From Nonomuraea sediminis (lineage in GTDB: Bacteria; Actinomycetota; Actinomycetes; Streptosporangiales; Streptosporangiaceae), in assembly GCF_018531495.1 (NCBI RefSeq), contig NZ_JAHDTI010000011.1:434001-498000 (forward strand): DNA of 64,000 nt, read 5' to 3'. Under the pieces are notes generated by a model. The model saw only the letters and a program-made list of their open reading frames with translations, did no database searches and was not told the DNA's origin. Shown here piece by piece: positions 34,508-42,470 of this stretch. Position 1 is the first letter of the stretch; the number at the start of each line of letters is the position of its first letter. The position numbers and the translations under genes were made by a program.

Positions 34508-34921
34508 TCAGCAGCCGCGCTCGACCTTCCAGGCCTTCAGCATGGCGCGGGGGACCTTCTCCAGGCAGCCGCCCGTGTCGCCGCGGTAGGCCCAGTGGCC
34601 CTTGCCGACCTTGCGCCAGACGTGCGGGCCGTCCTGGTAGCTGACCGGGTTGCCCTTGATCCCGATGCCGCCGATGGCCCAGTACACGTTGCCGAGCCTG
34701 CCGTAGCGGACCTGGGTGGGCCCGTCGACCTTGCTGCGCTTGAAGCTGGTCGAATGGTTCCAGAACGCGTCGGCGAGCTGGTGGCGCACCGTCGCGGTGG
34801 CCTTGAGCACGACGGCCTTGGGCGTCTGCGCCGAAGCCGCGGCCCCGCCGGCCGCGGCCAGGCCGGAGGCGAGTGTCACGCTGGTGATGGCCACGACCGC
34901 GGCCTTCCTCGTCAGGCTCAT
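34508..34921 (-). CDS. small secreted protein
   Basis: Protein of 137 residues with a clear Sec signal peptide (KAAVVAITSVTLASGLAAAGGAAASA, cleavage near 31). The mature part of about 106 residues contains ALADAFWNHS-like and GPTQVRYGRLGNVYWAIGGI stretches and two cysteines (GGC near 118 and the C-terminal Cys) that could form a disulfide. No known domain is evident. It converges on the CGSC gene 13 bases away. Its function is unknown. Confidence 0.75.
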   Translation of the reverse strand: MSLTRKAAVVAITSVTLASGLAAAGGAAASAQTPKAVVLKATATVRHQLADAFWNHSTSFKRSKVDGPTQVRYGRLGNVYWAIGGIGIKGNPVSYQDGPHVWRKVGKGHWAYRGDTGGCLEKVPRAMLKAWKVERGC

Positions 34922-34977
34922 GCACCGTATGAGTGCACGTCCCCCGCGATTGTTGAAGGCTCCGAGTGTGATGTGCG

Positions 34978-35736
34978 TCACCCTGACAACGTACCCTCCT
35001 GGCGGCGCAGCAGGTAGGTGTCCATGATCCAGCCCTTGCGCTCCCGGGCCTCGGCGCGCAGCTCGCGGATGCGGTCGCCGACCTCGGCGACGGGCCCCGA
35101 CACCAGGATCTCGTCGGGCGTGCCCAGATAGGCGCCCCAGTAGACGTGGTGGTCGGGCAGCGCGGCGAACGAGCAGTGCGCGTCCAGCATCACCACCATG
35201 TCGTCGGCGGTGGCCCCCTGCTCGGCCAGCCGCCGCCCGGTGGTCAGGTGCACCGGCCGCCCCACCCGGGTCAGGCCGATGCGGTGACGGGCCGTCAGCG
35301 CGGCCACGCTGCTGATCCCCGGGATGACCTCGTAGTCGAAGGTGACATTCCCGCGCCGCAGGATCTCCTCGACCACGGCCAGCGTGCTGTCGTACACGCC
35401 AGGATCGCCCCACACCAGGAACGCGCCGGTCTCGTCGTCGCCGAGCTCCTGGATGAGCGCCTCGCACGCCACCGCCCGCCGCGCCCGCCAGTCGTCCACG
35501 GCCTCGACATAGGCGGCGGCGCTCCTGTCCCGCTCCGGATCGCGCGCCTCCGCGATCCGGTACGGCCGGCGGCCGTGCTCGTGGATAAGGTCCTGCCGCA
35601 GCTGGACCAGTTCCTGCTTGACCTCGCCCTTGTCCACGATGATGAACATGTCCGTGGCGGCGATCGCCTTGACCGCCTGGAGGGTGAGGTGATCGGGGTC
35701 TCCGGCGCCAATGCCGATGATGAGTAGCCGCTTCAC
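34978..35736 (-). CDS. cobF: precorrin-6A synthase (deacetylating)
   Basis: SAM-dependent C1 methyltransferase of 252 residues that methylates precorrin-5 at C1 and releases acetate, a step specific to the oxygen-dependent cobalamin route. The tetrapyrrole-methylase fold shows IIGIGAGDPDHLTLQAVKAI at the start, FLVWGDPGVYDS near 105, and YEVIPGISSVAALTARHRIGL near 137. The GTG start at 35736 gives the normal family length. It is divergent from the PPOX-cobL operon. Confidence 0.94.
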   Translation of the reverse strand: MKRLLIIGIGAGDPDHLTLQAVKAIAATDMFIIVDKGEVKQELVQLRQDLIHEHGRRPYRIAEARDPERDRSAAAYVEAVDDWRARRAVACEALIQELGDDETGAFLVWGDPGVYDSTLAVVEEILRRGNVTFDYEVIPGISSVAALTARHRIGLTRVGRPVHLTTGRRLAEQGATADDMVVMLDAHCSFAALPDHHVYWGAYLGTPDEILVSGPVAEVGDRIRELRAEARERKGWIMDTYLLRRQEGTLSG

Positions 35737-35799
35737 CCGACAGAGTGTGCCAGAGTGCGCGCTATACGATATCGCTGCCCAAACCACCCAAGGAGGACC

Positions 35800-36186
35800 G
35801 TGAACCTGGCCGAGCTGGGCGAGGGATTCGCCGCGTTCTGGCAGGAGCGTCACCTGTGCACGCTCGCCACCGCCCGTCCCGGCCTGCCGCCGCACGTGGT
35901 GCCGGTGGGCGCGACGCTCGACCTGGACTCCGGCACGGCGAGGGTCATCACGTCGGGCACGTCGGTCAAGGCCAGGCTCGTCGGCGAGCAGGGTGCGCTG
36001 GTGTCGCTGAGCCAGGTGGACGGCCGCCGCTGGTCCACGCTGGAGGGCAGGGCGGTCGTGCGGACCGAGCCCGAGCAGGTCGCCGACGCCGAGCGCCGCT
36101 ACGCCGCCCGCTACAAGCCGCCCAGGCCCAACCCGAGGCGAGTGGTGGTGGAGATCCAGGTGACCCGCGTCCTGGGCAACGTGTGA
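35800..36186 (+). CDS. PPOX-class (split beta-barrel) flavin/F420-binding protein
   Basis: Protein of 128 residues of the pyridoxamine-5'-phosphate-oxidase-like fold: FAAFWQERHLCTLATARPGLPPHVVPVGATLDLD, then VITSGTSVKARLV and VSLSQVDGRRWSTLEGRAVV. Such actinobacterial proteins usually bind F420 or FMN. The GTG start follows AGGAGG by 4 bases, one of the best ribosome-binding sites in the window. Its stop overlaps the cobL start (GTGA), so it is the first gene of the cobL-cobM-cobK operon; a role in corrin ring chemistry or cofactor reduction is possible but unproven. Confidence 0.8.
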   Translation: MNLAELGEGFAAFWQERHLCTLATARPGLPPHVVPVGATLDLDSGTARVITSGTSVKARLVGEQGALVSLSQVDGRRWSTLEGRAVVRTEPEQVADAERRYAARYKPPRPNPRRVVVEIQVTRVLGNV

Positions 36187-37400
36187 TCACGGTCGTCGGT
36201 ATCGGCGCTGACGGCTGGGACGGCCTCGCCGAGCCCTCCCGCCGGGCCCTCCGCGGCGCCGAGGTCGTCATGGGCGCCTCCCGCCAGCTTGACCTGCTGC
36301 CTGGCGCCGACACCGCGGAAGCCGAGCGGGTGGTCTGGCCGTCGCCGCTGCTCCCGGAGCTGCCCGGGCTCATGGAACGGCACGCGGGGCGCGAGGTGTG
36401 CGTGCTGGCCAGCGGGGACCCGATGTTCTACGGGATCGGCGCCACGCTGGTGCGGCTGCTGGGCGCCGAGCGGGTCAGGGTGCTGCCGCACGTGTCGTCG
36501 TTGTCGCTGGCCTGCGCCAGGCTCGGCTGGCCCGTCGAGCAGGTGGACGTGGTGAGCCTGGTGGGCCGCCCGCTGTCGGCCTTGAACGCGGCCGTGCTGC
36601 TCGGACGGCGGCTCGTCGTGCTCGGCGCGGGACTCGACGCGCCCGCGAGGGTCGCCGGGCTGCTGGCCGAGCGGGGCTACGGCCCCAGCGAGCTGCACGT
36701 GCTCGCCGACCTCGGCTCGGCCACCGAGTCCGTGCTCCGGGGCACCGCCGCCGGGTGGACCGGGCCGGCGCCCTCCGCCCTGCACGTGATCGCCGTCGAG
36801 TGCGTCGCCGCGCCGGGCACCCGGCCGCCGGCCCGCGTGCCCGGCCTGCCCGACGACGCCTTCGAGCACGACGGCCAGCTCACCAAGCGGGAGGTGCGCG
36901 CGGTCAGCCTGTCACGGCTCGCGCCGCTGCCCGGCGAGCTGCTGTGGGACGTCGGCGCGGGCGCGGGCAGCATCGCGATCGAATGGATGCGCAGCCACCC
37001 CGCGTGCGCCGCCGTTGCCGTCGAGAGCCACCCTGACCGCGCCGCGGCCATCCGCCGCAACGCCGAAACGCTCGGCGTGCCCGGGCTGCAAGTCGTGGAG
37101 GGCAGGGCGCCCGCCGCGCTCGACGGCCTGCCCACGCCCGACGCCGTCTTCGTCGGCGGCGGCCTGACGGCCGGCGGGCTGCTCGAACACTGCTGGTCCG
37201 CGCTCAGGCCCGGCGGCCGCCTGGTGGCCAACGCCGTCACCCTGGAGTCCGAGGCGCTCGTCACCACGTGGTACGGCAGGCTCGGCGGAGACCTGGTCCG
37301 CCTGGCCGTCCAGCGGGCCTCGCCCGTCGGCTCGTTCACGGCCTGGCGCCCCGCGATGCCGGTCACCGTATGGACCGTCGTGAAGGAGACAACGCCGTGA
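36183..37400 (+). CDS. cobL: precorrin-6Y C5,15-methyltransferase (decarboxylating)
   Basis: Bifunctional enzyme of 405 residues. The CbiE-type tetrapyrrole methylase domain spans about 1-200 (VVGIGADGWDGL; VLASGDPMFYGIGATL), and the CbiT-type Rossmann methyltransferase and decarboxylase spans about 215-405 (LLWDVGAGAGSIAIEW). It methylates C5 and C15 and decarboxylates the C12 acetate. It overlaps the upstream PPOX gene and downstream cobM by 4 bases each. Confidence 0.95.
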   Translation: MITVVGIGADGWDGLAEPSRRALRGAEVVMGASRQLDLLPGADTAEAERVVWPSPLLPELPGLMERHAGREVCVLASGDPMFYGIGATLVRLLGAERVRVLPHVSSLSLACARLGWPVEQVDVVSLVGRPLSALNAAVLLGRRLVVLGAGLDAPARVAGLLAERGYGPSELHVLADLGSATESVLRGTAAGWTGPAPSALHVIAVECVAAPGTRPPARVPGLPDDAFEHDGQLTKREVRAVSLSRLAPLPGELLWDVGAGAGSIAIEWMRSHPACAAVAVESHPDRAAAIRRNAETLGVPGLQVVEGRAPAALDGLPTPDAVFVGGGLTAGGLLEHCWSALRPGGRLVANAVTLESEALVTTWYGRLGGDLVRLAVQRASPVGSFTAWRPAMPVTVWTVVKETTP

Positions 37401-38152
37401 CCGTGTACTTCGTCGGGGCAGGCCCAGGCGCCGCGGACCTGATCACGCTGCGCGGGCTGGAGCGGCTGCGCTCGTCGCCGGTGTGCCTGTACGCCGGGTC
37501 GCTGGTGCCGGCCGAGCTGCTCGAGTACTGCGCGCCCGGCGCCAGGCTGGTGGACACCGCGAACCTGACGCTCGGCCAGATCGTCGAGGAGCTGGCCGCC
37601 GCCCACCGGGCCGGGCTGGATGTGGCACGGCTCCACTCCGGCGACCCGTCGGTGTTCAGCGCCGTGGCCGAGCAGCTGCGCCGCCTGGACGCGCTCGGCG
37701 TGCCGTACGAGATCGTCCCAGGGGTACCGGCGTTCGCGGCGGCGGCCGCCTCGCTGGGCAGGGAGCTGACCGTGCCGGGCGTCGGCCAGACGGTCATCCT
37801 GACGCGCACCTCGGCGCGGGCGACGCCGATGCCCGAGGGCGAGGACCTGGCGACGCTCGGGGCGAGCGGGGCGACCATGGTGCTGCACCTGGCCGTGCAG
37901 CGGATCGACGCGGTGGTTGCGGAGCTGCTGCCGTCCTACGGCGCGGACTGCCCGGTGGCGGTCGTGGCCCGGGCCAGCAGGGCCGACGAGGTGATCCTGC
38001 GCGGAACCCTGGCCGGCATCGCGGCCATGGTGCACGAGGCGGGGATCAGGCGCACGGCCGTGATCGTGGTCGGCCGGGTGCTGGCCGCCGAGGAGTTCCC
38101 CGACAGCCACCTCTACAGCGCGCACCGGGACAGGTCGTGCGGCGCGTCCTGA
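37397..38152 (+). CDS. cobM: precorrin-4 C11-methyltransferase
   Basis: Tetrapyrrole methylase of 251 residues. VYFVGAGPGAADLITLRG at the N-terminus, YAGSLVP near 35, RLHSGDPSVFSAVAEQ near 76 and VPGVPAFAAAAASLGRELTVPG near 108 identify the C11 enzyme. It uses SAM to methylate precorrin-4. The GTG start overlaps the cobL stop, and its end overlaps the cobK start by 16 bases. Confidence 0.95.
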   Translation: MTVYFVGAGPGAADLITLRGLERLRSSPVCLYAGSLVPAELLEYCAPGARLVDTANLTLGQIVEELAAAHRAGLDVARLHSGDPSVFSAVAEQLRRLDALGVPYEIVPGVPAFAAAAASLGRELTVPGVGQTVILTRTSARATPMPEGEDLATLGASGATMVLHLAVQRIDAVVAELLPSYGADCPVAVVARASRADEVILRGTLAGIAAMVHEAGIRRTAVIVVGRVLAAEEFPDSHLYSAHRDRSCGAS

Positions 38153-38862
38153 TCCTGGGCGGCACCGCCGAGGCCAGGGCGCTGGCGGCCGAGCTGCACG
38201 GGCGCTGCCACGTGGTGTCGTCGCTGGCCGGAAGGGTGACCAACCCGCGGCTGCCGGTGGGCGAGGTGCGCGAGGGCGGCTTCGGCGGCCCCGCCGGCCT
38301 GGCCGCCTGGCTGGCGGCCGAGCGGATCGACGCGATGGTGGACGCCACGCACCCCTTCGCCGTCCGGATGTCCGCCTCGGCGGCCGAGGCGTCGGGCGTG
38401 AGCGGCGTGCCGCTGCTGGCGCTGCGGCGGCCCGGCTGGCGGGAGGGCCCCGGCGACGCCTGGGAGCGGACCGGCTCCCTGCGGGCCGTCGCGGACCTGC
38501 TCGGCCACGGCGACCGGGTGTTCCTCACCACGGGGCGGCGCAGCCTGCCGGTGTTCGCCGGGCTGCCCGGCGTGTGGCTGCTCGCCCGGTCGGTCGATCC
38601 GCCTGAGCCGCCCGTCCCCGGCAACGTGCGCGTGCTGCTGGACCGCGGGCCGTACACCCTGGAAGGCGAGCTGGCGCTCATCCGCGAGCACCGGCTGGAC
38701 GTGCTGGTCACCAAGGACAGCGGCGGCTCGATGACGACCGCCAAGCTGGACGCGGCCCGCGAGCTCGGGCTGCGCGTGATCATGGTGGACCGGCCGCCGC
38801 CGCCCGCGGGGGTCCGGCTGGTGGATACCGTGGCGGAGGCGGCGGCCTGGGCTCAGGGGTAG
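38137..38862 (+). CDS. cobK: precorrin-6A reductase
   Basis: NADPH-dependent reductase of 241 residues that reduces precorrin-6A to precorrin-6B. Family landmarks are VLILGGTAEARALAAEL at the start, DAMVDATHPFAVRMS near 66, RVFLTTGRRSLPVF near 128, and DVLVTKDSGGSMTTAKLDAARELG near 188. The GTG start lies inside the end of cobM. It converges on cobIJ with a 10-base overlap of coding ends. Confidence 0.94.
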   Translation: MRRVLILGGTAEARALAAELHGRCHVVSSLAGRVTNPRLPVGEVREGGFGGPAGLAAWLAAERIDAMVDATHPFAVRMSASAAEASGVSGVPLLALRRPGWREGPGDAWERTGSLRAVADLLGHGDRVFLTTGRRSLPVFAGLPGVWLLARSVDPPEPPVPGNVRVLLDRGPYTLEGELALIREHRLDVLVTKDSGGSMTTAKLDAARELGLRVIMVDRPPPPAGVRLVDTVAEAAAWAQG

Positions 38863-40337
38863 CGGCGGGGCGTGTAGACCTGGCCGGTGCCGGTGACCCG
38901 GGTGGTCGAGGAGCCGACGATCAGCAGGCAGCGCATGTCCACCCGAGCCGGGTCGAGCTCGCCCAGCGTGGTGACGGTGAGGCTCTCCTCGGGGCCGCCC
39001 ACGTCGCGGCCGACCACCACGGGCGTTTCCGGGCCGCGGTGCTCCAGCAGCAGGTCGCGGGCGGCGGCCAGCTGCCAGGTGCGGCTCTTCGAGGCCGGGT
39101 TGTAGATCGCCAGCACCAGGTCGGCCCTGGCGGCGGCGGCGATCCGGTCGGCCACCACCTCCCACGGCTTGAGCAGGTCCGACAGCGACAGCACGCAGTA
39201 GTCGTGGCCGAGCGGCGCGCCGATCCTGCTCGCCACCGCCTGCGCCGCCGTCACCCCCGGCACCACCCGGACGGGCACGCCGGGGAAGTCGGCCGCGACC
39301 TCGAGCACCGCGCTGGCCATGGCGAACACGCCGGGATCGCCGGACGACACCACCGCCACCCGGGCGCCCTCGCGGGCCAGCTCGAGCGCGTGCCTGGCGC
39401 GTTCGGCCTCGACCCGGTTGTCCGTGCGGTGGCGGCGCTGGCGCGGGTTCGGCGCCACCCGGTCCACATAGGGGCCGTAACCGACCAGGTCGGTGGCCGC
39501 CGCCAGCGCCTCCTGCGCCTCGGGCGTCAGCCACGGCCGCCCGGCGGGGCCCAGCCCCACCACGGCGACCTCGCCCGTGCCGCGCGCGGCCTGAGGCGAC
39601 GGCACGAAGGTGCGCTCGGCCGGGCTGGCCAGCAGCGCCAGCGAGAAGTACGGCACGCCCTCGGCGTCCACGTCCTTCAGCGGCGCGACCCGCTCGGCGC
39701 CCATCGTGGCCCGCTCGACGTACCAGGCGTCGTCCAGCCGCCCGGCCTCGGCCAGCGCCTGGCGTACCTTGCCGAACGTGCGGCCCAGCTTCAGCACCGC
39801 CGCCGAGTCGGTGTCCCGCAGCCGCTCGGCCAGCACGTCCTGCGGCAGCGTGCCGGGCAGCACGGTGAGCACCTCGTCCCGCTCGACCAGCGGCCGCCCG
39901 AGCACGGCCGAGGCGGCGCTGACCGACGTGACGCCTGGCACCACCTCGGTCGGATAGCGGTGCGCCAGCCGCTTGTGCAGGTGCATGTAGGAGCCGTAGA
40001 ACAGCGGATCGCCCTCGCTCAGCACCACCACGGTCCGCCCCGCGTCCAGGTGCGCGGCCAGCCGCTCGGCGCAGTCGGCGTAGAAGTCGTCCAGCGCCCC
40101 CTGGTAGCCGCCGGGATGGTCGGTCGTCTCCGTCGTCAGCGGGTACAGCAGCAGCTCCTCGACCTGCCCGTCCTTCATGTACGGCAGCGCGATGGAGCGG
40201 GCGATGCTGCGCCCGTGCCTGGCGGCGTGATAGGCGATCACGTCGGCCTCGCCGATCAGCCGGGCCGTCTTCACCGTGACCAGCTCGGGATCGCCGGGAC
40301 CGAGCCCGACACCGTACAGCCGTCCCGTCAACGCCAT
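38853..40337 (-). CDS. cobIJ: fused precorrin-2 C20-methyltransferase / precorrin-3B C17-methyltransferase
   Basis: Two tetrapyrrole methylases in one chain of 494 residues. The CobI half (about 1-240) begins GRLYGVGLGPGDPELVTVK and has VVLSEGDPLFYGSYMHL. The CobJ half (about 255-494) has VAVVGLGPAGRPWLTPEA, VVSSGDPGVFAMA and VVPGVTAAQAVASRIGAPLGHDYC. They carry out the second and third ring methylations, flanking the CobG step. Fusion of the two is common in actinobacteria. The ATG shares one base with the cobH stop. Confidence 0.95.
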   Translation of the reverse strand: MALTGRLYGVGLGPGDPELVTVKTARLIGEADVIAYHAARHGRSIARSIALPYMKDGQVEELLLYPLTTETTDHPGGYQGALDDFYADCAERLAAHLDAGRTVVVLSEGDPLFYGSYMHLHKRLAHRYPTEVVPGVTSVSAASAVLGRPLVERDEVLTVLPGTLPQDVLAERLRDTDSAAVLKLGRTFGKVRQALAEAGRLDDAWYVERATMGAERVAPLKDVDAEGVPYFSLALLASPAERTFVPSPQAARGTGEVAVVGLGPAGRPWLTPEAQEALAAATDLVGYGPYVDRVAPNPRQRRHRTDNRVEAERARHALELAREGARVAVVSSGDPGVFAMASAVLEVAADFPGVPVRVVPGVTAAQAVASRIGAPLGHDYCVLSLSDLLKPWEVVADRIAAAARADLVLAIYNPASKSRTWQLAAARDLLLEHRGPETPVVVGRDVGGPEESLTVTTLGELDPARVDMRCLLIVGSSTTRVTGTGQVYTPRRYP

Positions 40338-40957
40338 CACTCCGTCTCGCTGGCGATGGCGTTGACCGCCGCCGCCGTCATGGCACTGCCGCCGCGACGG
40401 CCGTGCACCACCAGGTACTCCAGATCGCTGTCCGCGAGCGCGCGCTTGGACTCGGCCGCGCCGATGAAGCCCACCGGCACGCCCAGCACCGCGGCCGGCC
40501 GTCCCGCGCCCTCGGCGACCAGCTCGAGCAGCCGGAACAGCGCCGTCGGCGCGTTGCCGATCGCCACCACCGCGCCCTCGAGCCGGTCGCGCCACAACTC
40601 CAGCGCCGCCGCGCTGCGCGTCGTCCCGAGCCGTAGGGCGAGCTCGGCCACCCCGGGGTCGCCCAGCGTGCACACCACGTCGTTGTCCGCGGGCAGCCTG
40701 CGCCTGGTGACGCCGGAGGCGACCATCATCGCGTCGCACAGCACCGGCGCGCCGCCGTCCAGCGCCCGCCTGGCACGGGAGACCACGCCGGGCGACCAGT
40801 CCAGGTCGCCGACCAGGTCGGTCATGCCACAGGCGTGGATCATCCTGACCGCGACGCGCGCCACGTCGGGCGGCATCCCCGTCAGGTCGGCCTCGGCGCG
40901 GATCGTGGCGAAGGAGCGCCGGTAGATCTCGGCGCCATCGCGGATGTAGTCGGTCAC
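40337..40957 (-). CDS. cobH: precorrin-8X methylmutase
   Basis: Enzyme of 206 residues that moves the C11 methyl to C12, giving hydrogenobyrinate. Landmarks are the [16 protein letters not shown] start, [12 protein letters not shown] near 38 (the catalytic His is in this segment), [11 protein letters not shown] near 73, and [13 protein letters not shown] near 165. The GTG start overlaps the cobG stop by 4 bases. Length is normal. Confidence 0.95.
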   Translation of the reverse strand: MTDYIRDGAEIYRRSFATIRAEADLTGMPPDVARVAVRMIHACGMTDLVGDLDWSPGVVSRARRALDGGAPVLCDAMMVASGVTRRRLPADNDVVCTLGDPGVAELALRLGTTRSAAALELWRDRLEGAVVAIGNAPTALFRLLELVAEGAGRPAAVLGVPVGFIGAAESKRALADSDLEYLVVHGRRGGSAMTAAAVNAIASETE

Positions 40958-42231
40958 CTGTATCCGTTCTCGGTGGCCACCCGCTGGGTGACCGTTCCTC
41001 GGGGAAGCCCGCAGCGCCGCTCGCACCCGGACCAGTGGACGCGGGCCGGCTGGGCCCGCTTCTGGGCGGCCACCCAGCCTCGGGCGTCCTCCTGCACGTC
41101 GGCCAGCGCCTTGGCACAGCCGGGCCGCCCGGTGCACGCCGTGACACCGACCCACGGGGACCCGGGATCGGTCACCAGCCCTGCGGCCTCCAGCATCCCT
41201 GCCGCGTGTGCGGGGTCGTCGAGGTCGAGCAGCATCACGGTCCGCCACGGCGTCAGCCGTACCTTGGCGTCGGTGGGCGCGTTCGCGGCTGTGGCGAGGA
41301 CGCGGGCCTGGTCGGCGGACAGGCGTCCGAGGGGCGCCACCACTTCCAGCGCCGTGCGGCCGTCACGCTGCGCGATCGGCCCGGCATGCGGGTCAGGGAC
41401 GCGGGGGTCCGGGCCAGGCTCGACCGCACGCCCCAACCGGGCGGCGACCGCCGCGGCCCCACCGGCCACCTCAGCGATCCGCCACGCATCCCCGCGCACA
41501 TCCAGAAACGCCTCAGCCGCCGCGATCATCACCGCCACCACCTCAGAGACCGCCTCCACACGTCCCGCATCCGCACTCTCCGCGCGCCCGGCCGCGCTGT
41601 CCGCGCGTCCGGCGGTTGGGGCTGCGCTGTCCGCGTGTCCGGCGGTCGCGGCTGCGCTCTCTGCGCGTCTGGCGGTCAGGGCCGGGCTTTCCGTGCGTCC
41701 GGAGATTGTGGCGGCGCCGCAGTTCATGCCTGCCAGCAGGAGGTGTCCCGAGGTGTAGGTGACGTCGGCGGCGAGGGCGGTCACGTCGTTCGTGCCGTCG
41801 TCCACGGCGAACAGGAAACGGCCCGGCAGCCCGGCCAGGCGAGGCCGCGCGCACAGGACCCGGTCAAGGGCTTCCACCAGCGGCTGCGGATCCAGCGCGC
41901 CCGAGGGACCCCGGCCGCCTAACGGTGAGGCCACGATGTTGCGGACCCGTTCGTGTGCCGCCGACGGCAGCAGTCCGGCCTCGGCGATCCGCGCGGCGAA
42001 GGCGGACGGCGAGCGCAGCCCGCGGACCTGGACGTTGGCGCGGGAGGTGAGTTCGATCACGCCCGAGCCGAGCTCGGCGGCGCACGCGGCCAGCTCGAGC
42101 AGTTGCCCCGCCGAGATCGCCCCGCCCGGTACGCGGACACGGGCCAGCGGCCCGTCCGCCGCCTCGTGCACCTGGAGCGCCCCCGGACAGGCGTCAGGAC
42201 GCAAACGTCCGGAAAAGTCGGCTATGGACAC
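40954..42231 (-). CDS. cobG: precorrin-3B synthase (oxygen-dependent ring-contraction enzyme)
   Basis: Fe-S/haem-like monooxygenase of 425 residues, related to sulfite/nitrite reductases, that hydroxylates precorrin-3A and so marks the aerobic route. Two ferredoxin-like halves are seen, with [13 protein letters not shown] near 65 and the cluster-binding cysteines TACTGRPGC and [10 protein letters not shown] near the C-terminus. Between the halves lies an unusual Ala/Ser-rich stretch of four 10-residue repeats. The GTG at 42231 is chosen because upstream in-frame starts fall in the riboswitch region. No clear ribosome-binding site is visible. Confidence 0.88.
   Translation of the reverse strand: MSIADFSGRLRPDACPGALQVHEAADGPLARVRVPGGAISAGQLLELAACAAELGSGVIELTSRANVQVRGLRSPSAFAARIAEAGLLPSAAHERVRNIVASPLGGRGPSGALDPQPLVEALDRVLCARPRLAGLPGRFLFAVDDGTNDVTALAADVTYTSGHLLLAGMNCGAATISGRTESPALTARRAESAAATAGHADSAAPTAGRADSAAGRAESADAGRVEAVSEVVAVMIAAAEAFLDVRGDAWRIAEVAGGAAAVAARLGRAVEPGPDPRVPDPHAGPIAQRDGRTALEVVAPLGRLSADQARVLATAANAPTDAKVRLTPWRTVMLLDLDDPAHAAGMLEAAGLVTDPGSPWVGVTACTGRPGCAKALADVQEDARGWVAAQKRAQPARVHWSGCERRCGLPRGTVTQRVATENGYR
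41571..41710. repeat. 30-bp in-frame minisatellite in cobG
   Basis: Four tandem 30-bp units (41591-41710) plus a partial one, each encoding a 10-residue pattern close to [10 protein letters not shown]. They diverge from one another at several positions. The stretch lies between the two halves of CobG and looks like a flexible linker. Confidence 0.85.
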
Positions 42232-42254
42232 GAAGAGGATGGTAACGCCAGTTC

Positions 42255-42470
42255 GCTGTGCCGTAGGCTCCTCCGTAGGCGATGGCAAGGGAGGAAGCCG
42301 GTGCGAAACCGGCGCGGTCCCGCCACTGTGACCGGGGAGCGAACCCCACCGCAGGCCACTGCCCGGAAACGGGTGGGAAGGCCGGGGAGAGCGCTGATCC
42401 GGGAGCCAGGAGACTCCAGCCGTCGCGACACCCGCGACCCGGGGCGAGGACCCCGAGGGAGGACTCCGTC
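42255..42470 (+). ncRNA. cobalamin riboswitch upstream of cobN
   Basis: Leader with the conserved cobalamin-aptamer elements in order: GGTGCGAAACCGGCGCGG, CCCGCCACTGTGA, GCCACTG with GGAAGGCCG, and the B12 box GAGCCAGGAGACTCCAGC at about 42402-42420. The following 50 bases contain a CGGGG/CCCCG hairpin and the cobN ribosome-binding site GGGAGGA, so control is probably at translation initiation. It would shut off cobN when adenosylcobalamin is plentiful. The aptamer boundaries are approximate. Confidence 0.92.

Noticed and set aside
42232-42288. Upstream TTG start for cobG at 42288
   Set aside because: It would put the N-terminus inside the divergent riboswitch leader and begins with a rare TTG without a ribosome site.
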